Below are positions 14,177 to 19,393 of a stretch of 33,536 bases of DNA, piece by piece. The position numbers and the translations under genes are program-made. A model generated the notes under the pieces. That model did no database searches. It was not told where the DNA came from and was given only the letters and a program-made list of their open reading frames with translations. How positions within the stretch are numbered: the first letter of the stretch is position 1; each line of letters opens with the position of its first letter. Origin of the DNA: a virus; the IMG/VR virus record IMGVR_UViG_3300032087_002492, positions 1 to 33,536 of that record. The stretch is one strand, 5' to 3'.

Positions 14177-14809
14177 CTTGGCTTTTACTATCTGCACACC
14201 GCGCAGATCCGGGCGCCGGATAATCGAAATAATCGGGCAGGCCCACAAAAGTTTTACACCAGAGGCGTTATTGAAACCTGGTGCGGTATTAGCGTGAATT
14301 GTGTATGTGCCACCTGGCTCGGGGTAGACCAGCCCCCACCACAGCTCACCGTCAGGCGTCATTGCATATGATGGGTGCTGAAAACACTCTTTGGATACGC
14401 GGCCTTCCAGTGCCGGCTTGTAATCGATTATCTCAAGCTGGCCGTTCCACATCTCGAAATGCCAAGGCACGTCACCATTGAGGCTAGCTCGGACGCAGGC
14501 TACATCAGCCTCGTAAAAATCGGACAGATAAACCAGGTCTGGTGTTGTATCCAAATCAAGATACGGCTGGCCTTGTTCGTTAAGACGCCAATCTGCGATG
14601 ACTGACAAAGGCTTTGTCGGAAACAGCACCTCTTGTGCCGTGCAGCCAAGGATCTTGCCGTATTGCTCGGCGTCCTGCAGCGTCATTTGTATCTTGCCGT
14701 GGACGTGACGAGACAAGGTCTCCGGCGTGATGCCCTTGGCTACCGCGACCTCTTTCTTTGACATGCCGCTCTCGGCAATCTTCTTGTCCAGATTATTAGG
14801 CATTTGCAT
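14174..14809 (-). CDS. CI-like phage repressor
   Basis: A 211-residue protein with an N-terminal Cro/CI-type helix-turn-helix (residues ~5-62: LDKKIAESGMSKKEVAVAKGITPETLSRHVHGK, then DAEQYGKILG). The C-terminal beta-rich domain (residues ~70-211: LSVIADWRLNEQGQPYLDL, DVACVRASLNGDVPWHFEMWNG, TYTIHANTAPG, ISIIRRPDLRGVQIV) resembles an S24/LexA-fold oligomerisation domain. An obvious Ser/Lys self-cleavage pair was not seen, so RecA-triggered cleavage is uncertain. GGTGG precedes ATG 14809 by six bases. It is divergent from the Cro-like gene and flanked by two copies of a probable operator. Confidence 0.85.
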   Translation of the reverse strand: MQMPNNLDKKIAESGMSKKEVAVAKGITPETLSRHVHGKIQMTLQDAEQYGKILGCTAQEVLFPTKPLSVIADWRLNEQGQPYLDLDTTPDLVYLSDFYEADVACVRASLNGDVPWHFEMWNGQLEIIDYKPALEGRVSKECFQHPSYAMTPDGELWWGLVYPEPGGTYTIHANTAPGFNNASGVKLLWACPIISIIRRPDLRGVQIVKAK

Positions 14810-14849
14810 AGCGTACCACCTTGTCGGATACCGTTAAAGCCAGAGAATA

Positions 14850-14884
14850 GAGATAAGAGGCTAGACGGCAAACGTCAAGTCATG
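14850..14884. promoter_or_regulatory. Divergent repressor/Cro promoter region with operator
   Basis: Element GACGGCAAACGTCAAGTCA occupies 14864-14882. On the minus strand TTGACG (14878-14873), a 17-base spacer and TATCTC (14855-14850) form the predicted repressor promoter. On the plus strand TAGACG (14862-14867), 17 bases, then TTACAC (14885-14890) is a weak candidate for the Cro-side promoter. The GACG-GCAAA-CGTC dyad overlaps both, as expected for a lysogeny switch. Confidence 0.6.
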
Positions 14885-14897
14885 TTACACATGGCGC

Positions 14898-15110
14898 ATG
14901 ATACTTGATGATTACAGACGCAAAAAAGGCTGGTCGTACAGCGAGCTAGCCAGGCAAGTCGGGGCATCCCATGCCACAGTCGTGCGCCGCTGGTGCCTGC
15001 CATTTGGCCATGACGACCGGCTTATTCCCAACGAAACATTCATGGATCGCATTGTTCAGATCAGTGCGGGTGAGGTGATGCCTAATGACTTCTACCTACG
15101 CCGCAACTGA
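14898..15110 (+). CDS. Cro-like helix-turn-helix protein
   Basis: A 70-residue protein, a typical Cro size. Residues ~12-32 (WSYSELARQVGASHATVVRRW) form a clear helix-turn-helix of the XRE type. It is transcribed away from the CI-like repressor across a shared operator, the classical lysogeny/lysis switch layout. No ribosome-binding site precedes ATG 14898, and the predicted transcription start lies within a base or so of the ATG, so the message may be leaderless. It is the first gene of the plus-strand early operon. Confidence 0.8.
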   Translation: MILDDYRRKKGWSYSELARQVGASHATVVRRWCLPFGHDDRLIPNETFMDRIVQISAGEVMPNDFYLRRN

Positions 15111-15474
15111 AGACGAGCTGCAGAAACAGGTTGTTGAATGGCTGAACGTGGCCCTGCCGCCTGGTTGTGTATTCCATCACAGCCCCAATGAAGGGCGCCG
15201 CCACGTCGCGTTCAAACGCAAGCTGCGCCAGATGGGTACCCAGTATGGGTGGCCGGATCTGGAGATCTTCGTGCCAGGTGACCAGGCGATGCATGGCATG
15301 AGCACCTCGATCTTTATTGAGCTCAAGCGGCCCAAGGGCGGGAAGCTCAACCCGAATCAGGAAGAGATGAAGGCCCGGCTATTGCTGGCCGGCTGTCACT
15401 GGGGGCTAGCCCGGTCTGTCGAACAGGTTCACGAGATCCTGGAGCCCCTGGTCAAGCTGAGGGCCGGCGTATGA
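15085..15474 (+). CDS. VRR-NUC domain nuclease
   Basis: A 129-residue stand-alone VRR-NUC (PD-(D/E)XK superfamily) nuclease. The hallmark residues are visible: EDELQKQVVEWL at the N-terminus, FHHSPNEGRR, MGTQYGWPDLEIF (the PD of the motif), IFIELKRPKGGKLNPNQEEMKARLLLAGC (the ExK and the conserved Q), ending in an RSVEQVHEIL helix. Length matches the stand-alone phage forms. These enzymes are thought to process branched or flapped DNA, perhaps replication or packaging intermediates. It overlaps the cro-like gene by 26 bases and the next gene by an ATGA. Confidence 0.9.
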   Translation: MTSTYAATEDELQKQVVEWLNVALPPGCVFHHSPNEGRRHVAFKRKLRQMGTQYGWPDLEIFVPGDQAMHGMSTSIFIELKRPKGGKLNPNQEEMKARLLLAGCHWGLARSVEQVHEILEPLVKLRAGV

Positions 15475-15725
15475 TCTGTGAGGGTGACGGCACATGGGAA
15501 CGCTGGCTGCGCTTTGGTAGATGCCCGAAATGCCAGACGGCGCTGTCTGACGTCCAAGGCGGTACCGTCAAATGCGAGAGCTGCAAGCTGACCATCAGGG
15601 TCGAGCCCTGCAACTACAGCGACAGCCTGGGCGAGTGTCGGGGCGGCATGATCAGGGAACCTGACGGCGACGGCTGCGTTCAATGGACGACATGCTTCAA
15701 ATGCCAGGGCAGGGGGTGGACGTGA
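15471..15725 (+). CDS. Small zinc-finger protein with DnaJ-like cysteine motifs
   Basis: An 84-residue, cysteine-rich protein: CPKC near residue 18, CESC near 34, and CFKCQGRGW at the end, the last matching the CxxCxGxG unit of DnaJ-type zinc fingers. Two zinc-binding knuckles are likely. Such small proteins in early phage operons may bind DNA or host factors, but no specific role can be assigned. ATG overlaps the nuclease stop (ATGA), and its own stop overlaps the HNH gene (TGATG). Confidence 0.8.
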   Translation: MICEGDGTWERWLRFGRCPKCQTALSDVQGGTVKCESCKLTIRVEPCNYSDSLGECRGGMIREPDGDGCVQWTTCFKCQGRGWT

Positions 15726-16333
15726 TGCGAAGCCTGGCCACAGAGATGAAGCGCCTGGGCATTGACCACCCAGACACCGGCTTTGTGTCCGCGTTCACTC
15801 GCGGCCTTTCTGGCAACGAAAAGAGCAGGCTGCGGTCTATGTTCCGGGCTGAGCTGGAGCGCCGGCAGCGGGTATGCCAGCTGACAGGCTCGCGCATCAA
15901 TCTGAAGGCATCACATATCAAACCATTCGATCACTGCGTCAGCGAAGAAGAAGCTGTGTGCAATGCAAACGGCTTATTCCTGCGGGGTGATATCGACTAC
16001 CTGTTCGATGGCGGGTTTATCTCTTTTGATGACAAGCGCCGGCTGATGATATCGCACGAAATCACCAAGCCCCTGGGTAAGCTGTGGGTGCCACAGATGC
16101 AGATAGCCATAGGCGAAGAGGCTATGCGTCATTGGGCGTCCGGCGGCGACAAGGCTAAGGTCAAGGCCTACCCGATACCCAGGAAGATGGATTTCCCGAA
16201 AGGCAGCTGGTCTGACCGTGACCAGCGCAGGCGCCGCAAGCCTGCCATTGAGGCAGCGCGGATGCGCGAAGAGTTCATGGACTATCACCGCCGGCATGTC
16301 TTCAAAGGCCCAGAGGTGCAGGCCAATGATTAG
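15725..16333 (+). CDS. HNH endonuclease
   Basis: A 202-residue protein; ATG 15725 is chosen for its TGATG overlap. The HNH core is CQLTGSRINLKASHIKPFDHC (residues ~52-72), then EAVCNANGLFLRGDIDYLFDGGFISFDD. The SHI histidine, the NANGLFL asparagine and the DYLFD strand match the HNH_2-type fold found in phage and restriction nucleases. The basic C-terminal part (DRDQRRRRKPAIEAARMREEF) may contact DNA. It could be a free-standing homing-type nuclease, a packaging accessory enzyme (usually nearer terminase) or a restriction-like partner of the adjacent methyltransferase. Confidence 0.88.
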   Translation: MRSLATEMKRLGIDHPDTGFVSAFTRGLSGNEKSRLRSMFRAELERRQRVCQLTGSRINLKASHIKPFDHCVSEEEAVCNANGLFLRGDIDYLFDGGFISFDDKRRLMISHEITKPLGKLWVPQMQIAIGEEAMRHWASGGDKAKVKAYPIPRKMDFPKGSWSDRDQRRRRKPAIEAARMREEFMDYHRRHVFKGPEVQAND

Positions 16334-16841
16334 GCAGAAGGATGACTGGTATCCAACGCCGCCAGAGGCGACAGAAGCGCTACTGCAGCACGAGACCTTC
16401 GACGACAAGGTCTGGGAGCCGGCATGTGGCGACGGCGCCATCTCGGAGCATTTGAAGCTGCACGATTACACGGTGGTTAGCAGTGATCTGAATCATTATG
16501 GCTATGGGCATTGCGGCATCGATTTCCTGATGGAGCGCAAGCGCTTTGCTGACAGCATTGTGACCAACCCCCCATTCAAACTAGCCAACCAGTTTATCAG
16601 CCACGCCATCGATATTGGTGTGAAGCGCCATGCCTGGCTGCTTCGCCTGGCGTTCCTGGAAGGCAAAGCCCGGCACGAGCAGCTGTTCAGCAAGCACCCG
16701 CCCAGGGCGATCTATGTGTTTAGCCGGCGCCTGACCATGTGGCGCGGCGATGAAGAAGCTAGCGGTACCGGCACCACAGCCTATGCCTGGTTTGTATGGC
16801 ATGAGGGATACACAGCGAACCCGGAGGTGTTCTGGGTATGA
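16326..16841 (+). CDS. DNA adenine methyltransferase (SAM-dependent, NPPF type)
   Basis: A 171-residue protein starting at ATG 16326, overlapping the HNH gene by eight bases. It opens DDWYPTPPEATEALL, typical of phage N6-adenine methyltransferases. VWEPACGDGAISEHL is the SAM-binding motif I, VVSSDL follows, and IVTNPPF is catalytic motif IV. The C-terminal half keeps strand/helix order (RHAWLLRLAFLEG; IYVFSRRLTMW). It is small, lacking a large target-recognition domain. It probably methylates phage DNA to evade restriction or regulate promoters or packaging. The specificity cannot be read from sequence. Confidence 0.88.
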   Translation: MIRQKDDWYPTPPEATEALLQHETFDDKVWEPACGDGAISEHLKLHDYTVVSSDLNHYGYGHCGIDFLMERKRFADSIVTNPPFKLANQFISHAIDIGVKRHAWLLRLAFLEGKARHEQLFSKHPPRAIYVFSRRLTMWRGDEEASGTGTTAYAWFVWHEGYTANPEVFWV

Positions 16842-17134
16842 CGCGCCGTGACTATTGCCTGCAACAAGCTGACCAAGAGATCCGCAGACTGATTCGTGAA
16901 GGATTTGGTTTGTTTAGGATAGCCGAGCTCTATGACGTGCCTGTCATACGGTACTGCAATGATGCTCGCGCTGAGCTCGACCCCAACTGGCTCAATCTGC
17001 CTGATTACATCAAGGCACAGGGTCATGGGGTCATAACAGAACCCTATCTGCGGGAAGCCCTGGCCGACCAGGTCGAGGCTATCCTGGAGCGGGATGATCG
17101 TGAGGTGACATGGCTAGACGCACGACGCGCCTAA
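16838..17134 (+). CDS. Hypothetical protein, possible helix-turn-helix
   Basis: A 98-residue protein with an ATGA overlap to the methyltransferase. Residues ~13-45 (QEIRRLIREGFGLFRIAELYDVPVIRYCNDAR) have the spacing of a helix-turn-helix (I--L-REG-G---IAE-Y-VP), so DNA binding is possible. The rest is helical and acidic. It overlaps the next gene by 25 bases. No family recognised. Confidence 0.7.
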   Translation: MTRRDYCLQQADQEIRRLIREGFGLFRIAELYDVPVIRYCNDARAELDPNWLNLPDYIKAQGHGVITEPYLREALADQVEAILERDDREVTWLDARRA

Positions 17135-17352
17135 ATGGCCACCACGCCTTGCGTGACCTGGGCCGGCAGTGCTGCGAGGCATGTGGCAAGGAACACGCCA
17201 TTGTTGCCGGCACCTGGGTCATCCTCGCTAGCGGCGCCTTTGTTTGTCACAACGACGATTGCTGGCGGGTTTTAGCAAACTGGTACAAGGAGAAGAACGA
17301 TGCCAAGAGAATGGACGAAGGAACAGCGCGCGGCGCAGTCGATCAAGATTAA
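17110..17352 (+). CDS. Small zinc-binding protein
   Basis: An 80-residue protein. CCEACGKEH and VCHNDDCW provide a CxxC pair and a C/H plus C pair that could bind one zinc ion. The middle is a hydrophobic beta hairpin (AIVAGTWVILASGAFV). The C-terminal tail is overlapped in another frame by the next small gene. Function unknown; context is the early operon. Confidence 0.65.
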   Translation: MARRTTRLNGHHALRDLGRQCCEACGKEHAIVAGTWVILASGAFVCHNDDCWRVLANWYKEKNDAKRMDEGTARGAVDQD

Positions 17353-17428
17353 AGCAGCCTGGGCTCGCAAGAAGCAGGCACAGATGACTTGGTGGCAGCG
17401 CGTCAAGTCAGCCCTCGGATTACGTTAA
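17300..17428 (+). CDS. 42-residue basic, tryptophan-rich peptide
   Basis: ATG 17300 has AGGAGAAG upstream. The peptide starts MPREWTKEQRAAQSIKIKAAW and ends ARKKQAQMTWWQRVKSALGLR. It is helical, basic and Trp-rich; the W-T-x-EQRAAQS-KIKA-WA pattern resembles a short motif seen in other small phage proteins. It overlaps the preceding gene by 53 bases in another frame. The role is unknown. Confidence 0.6.
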   Translation: MPREWTKEQRAAQSIKIKAAWARKKQAQMTWWQRVKSALGLR

Positions 17429-17433
17429 GGGGG

Positions 17434-17463
17434 TTGACAGATGACTGAAATTAAAAATAGAAT
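17434..17463 (+). promoter_or_regulatory. Strong sigma70-like promoter at the head of the AGCT-rich gene
   Basis: TTGACA (17434-17439, six of six) and TAGAAT (17458-17463, five of six) with an 18-base spacer. Transcription would begin near 17470, inside the next open frame, so its product may be a non-coding or primer RNA, or it may serve the downstream genes from 17769. Confidence 0.5.
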
Positions 17464-17782
17464 TGCCGCAGGCACACAAGCTAAGCATAAGCTAAGCTCA
17501 GCACGACGCAATGGCTCTGTGCAAGTCTCAGCAAACCCCCAAATCAATAAATTAATAAATAACATAGCTAAGGGTACTAGCTATGCTTATAGCTCAGCTA
17601 TAGCTAGAGCTAAGCAATCGCCGCTCGACGAGCTGCAACGCCGCGTATTCAAGCGGCTTCGCCCCAGGTATAGCTCAGATAGATTCGCGCAGCTGAACAC
17701 AGCTGTGTCTGCCATGCCGCCATTGGCGCGGTATGACTGGCTAGCCGAAGAACAACGCAGGCTCGACAATGAACGTCGGTAG
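17441..17782 (+). CDS. Hypothetical protein over an AT-rich, AGCT-rich stretch
   Basis: A 113-residue basic protein, beginning MTEIKNRIAAGTQAKHK and ending LARYDWLAEEQRRLDNERR. The first half is Ser/Ala/Asn/Lys-rich and may be disordered; the second half is helical (LDELQRRVFKRLRPRYSSDRF). No family recognised. Its first half lies on DNA of unusual composition, with 12 AGCT tetranucleotides in 17479-17694, an AT-rich segment at 17541-17570 and nested inverted repeats, so the DNA may have a second role such as replication origin. Confidence 0.65.
   Translation: MTEIKNRIAAGTQAKHKLSSARRNGSVQVSANPQINKLINNIAKGTSYAYSSAIARAKQSPLDELQRRVFKRLRPRYSSDRFAQLNTAVSAMPPLARYDWLAEEQRRLDNERR
17479..17694. repeat. 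AGCT cluster with AT-rich segment and nested inverted repeats (candidate origin)
   Basis: AGCT occurs 12 times in 216 bases (under one expected by chance), many flanked as TAGCTA or TAGCTC. CTAGCTAT (17577-17584) is the inverse of ATAGCTAG (17600-17607), and between them ATAGCT-c-AGCTAT (17589-17601) is a second dyad. Positions 17541-17570 are almost all A/T. Iteron-like repeats beside an easily melted segment are what a replication origin would show. No DnaA box was recognised. Confidence 0.4.
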
Positions 17783-18167
17783 AGCCAGCATCACTGAGCT
17801 GGACGAGCTCTTCATGGAAGCTGCCGAGACTGAGCGCAAGCTGCCAGCTGCTATTCGCAAGCAAAAGATGAGCTCGTGGCCAGAGTATGTCCAGGAATGG
17901 TCTGCGTATGGCTACCATGCTTTCGAGGCGCCGATCCTCAAAGCAACGCCGGCACAAATCACGAAATACGAGATAGCGCTGGAGCTCGGCATAACGAAGA
18001 TGGACGAGGAAGACAGGCGCCTGGTATGGGCTGTGGCACACTCAGCAGCCTTTCGAGAGCGTGGCCCGGCATGGTCAAAGATAGCCAGGATACTGGGCTT
18101 GAACGACCCCAGGGTCGTGAAACGCAGATACCAGGATGCGCTTGTCAGGCTGTATTACAGGCTCTGA
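17769..18167 (+). CDS. Helix-turn-helix protein, possibly DUF6362-like
   Basis: A 132-residue protein overlapping the previous gene by 14 bases. The C-terminal half (KMDEEDRRLVWAVAHSAAFR, then RGPAWSKIARILGLNDPRVVKRRYQDALVRLYYRL) is a helix-turn-helix like that of proteins preceding terminase in other alphaproteobacterial phages; I associate it with DUF6362, from memory. It may regulate the late promoter just downstream or assist packaging. It closes the early operon. Confidence 0.75.
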   Translation: MNVGRASITELDELFMEAAETERKLPAAIRKQKMSSWPEYVQEWSAYGYHAFEAPILKATPAQITKYEIALELGITKMDEEDRRLVWAVAHSAAFRERGPAWSKIARILGLNDPRVVKRRYQDALVRLYYRL

Positions 18168-18190
18168 TGACGGCATCGGACAAGCTGTTT

Positions 18191-18240
18191 GACGGTAAAC
18201 CACAAGCTGGTTGACGCGGATGCACCGAATGTAGTATGAA
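18191..18240 (+). promoter_or_regulatory. Candidate late-operon promoter with operator-like half site
   Basis: TTGACG (18211-18216) and TATGAA (18235-18240) are 18 bases apart, upstream of terminase in a stretch without a convincing gene (18168-18408). GACGGTAAAC (18191-18200) resembles the left half of the repressor-associated element GACGGCAAACGTC. This would place packaging and head genes under a host-polymerase promoter. Confidence 0.5.
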
Positions 18241-18408
18241 TATTTATAGAATGGCACAAGATATTGCCGTTCTAGTTCCTCCCTTAACAGAACCTTACGC
18301 AGCTTGGGCAGTTTCACACGAGTTTCGGCTCAGCACTACCCGGCTGCACCAGGCACTAAAGCAGGCTCATCGTTGCACGGCGGTGGGCCTGCGCTCTTTT
18401 GGATTGAT

Positions 18409-18828
18409 ATGGCAAAGACACGAGTAACGAAAAAGCAGATGCAGATCATCTGCGAGCGGATAGCTGATGGCACAAGCCTGACGCGGATCTGCAACGAGGA
18501 CAGCTCGCTGCCTTCGTGGCGTACTGTGCTGCGCTGGGTTCAGGAAGACGAGGATGCGTACACGCAGTACCGCGTTGCAAGGACATTGCAGTGCGAGGTG
18601 ATGCGCGATCAGATCATCGACCTGGTCGAAGCACCATTGCCTGATGACCCGAAGCTAGCAATGGCTGAGGTGCAACGGCGTAGGCTAGAGGCTGACCACA
18701 AGGACAAGCATATCCGGCAGATGCAACCGCTTGGCATCCGAGATAAAGCAGAGGACAGCAAGCAAAGCAGCGGGACTATCACGCTGTCGTGGGGCAATGC
18801 CGAGCCTGCAGTCTTAGCCAATGGCTGA
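18409..18828 (+). CDS. terS: Terminase small subunit (Sf6-like)
   Basis: A 139-residue protein starting at ATG 18409 (MAKTRVTKKQMQIICE). The N-terminal helix-turn-helix is typical of Sf6-type small terminases: ICERIADGTSLTRICNEDSSLPSWRTVLRWVQEDEDAYTQYRVAR at residues ~14-58, followed by a long oligomerisation helix (EVMRDQIIDLVEAPLPDD; AMAEVQRRRLEADHKDKHIRQM). The protein recognises the packaging site and presents DNA to the large subunit. A longer upstream frame exists but lacks coding character. It overlaps the next gene by eight bases; TerL follows after one small gene. Confidence 0.88.
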   Translation: MAKTRVTKKQMQIICERIADGTSLTRICNEDSSLPSWRTVLRWVQEDEDAYTQYRVARTLQCEVMRDQIIDLVEAPLPDDPKLAMAEVQRRRLEADHKDKHIRQMQPLGIRDKAEDSKQSSGTITLSWGNAEPAVLANG

Positions 18829-19132
18829 CCTGGTCGATAGGCCAGCTTGGTTGCGTAGGGCTCTTGATCCTTCGACGCCTACTACAGAGGCGCGAGAGAC
18901 CATCAAGACTATGTCAAACGATGGCAAGCTGTTCCCTACGATACGCATGATCAACGGCAAGCTGAAGAAGCTCAGCGACCGCGAGGCGTATGACATGGCT
19001 ATGGATAAGGGTGACTTCATCCAGTTCGATAGCGACGAGCAAGCCACGCAGTTCAGCAAGATGCTGAGCGATATGATTGGCAAAGATCGTGTCGAGAAAC
19101 GCAGCATCATGGGAAGCAAGAACAAGGACTAG
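18821..19132 (+). CDS. Small conserved phage protein between terminase genes
   Basis: A 103-residue protein overlapping terS by eight bases. The segment ARETIKTMSNDGKLFPTIRMINGKLKKLSDREAYDMAMDKGDFI, then FDSDEQATQFSKMLSDMI, is a domain I also associate with parts of very large phage polyvalent or ejection proteins (pattern: FPTIRM--G-L--LSDREAYD-A--). Function unknown. Its location suggests a role in packaging or a detached module of an ejected protein. Confidence 0.75.
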   Translation: MADLVDRPAWLRRALDPSTPTTEARETIKTMSNDGKLFPTIRMINGKLKKLSDREAYDMAMDKGDFIQFDSDEQATQFSKMLSDMIGKDRVEKRSIMGSKNKD

Positions 19133-19393
19133 CTATATAAAAACCTGGCTGTGTTGGCAGTGCTCGCGCGCACGAGGGTCAACCAGATTTTGGTTAACGA
19201 GCTTTGCCCAAGCTGAACGCAGCTTGGCACAGGCTTGGCACAGGGCTGGCTGTAGTACGCAGAAAACATAGCAGTGGGCGCGGGATACGAGCCTGTCGAT
19301 TACCAGGATTTGCTGAGCGACACCCCCACCCACCCCAGACCAACCCGCCGGAATCTATAGCGTATATTACCTGGACATGAGCCTGTCTCTCAC
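19133..19393 (+). other. Non-coding gap before terL with hairpin and tandem repeat
   Basis: No convincing gene lies here. CCAAGCTG-AACG-CAGCTTGG (19208-19227) is a perfect 8-bp stem with a tetraloop. Immediately overlapping its right arm, CTTGGCACAGG is repeated in tandem (19223-19233 and 19234-19244). A TATATT (near 19363) precedes terL by about 30 bases. Being between small and large terminase genes, the stretch is a candidate packaging (cos/pac) site or a promoter. Confidence 0.45.

Noticed and set aside
17394-17410. Another copy of the operator element (GGCAGCGCGTCAAGTCA)
   Set aside because: Only the right half resembles the element, the GACG...CGTC dyad is missing, and the stretch codes for the Trp-rich peptide.
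18236-18427. 63-residue frame before the terminase small subunit
   Set aside because: No ribosome-binding site, starts inside the predicted late -10 region, and shows no recognisable pattern; it may be a chance frame in an AT-richer regulatory gap.
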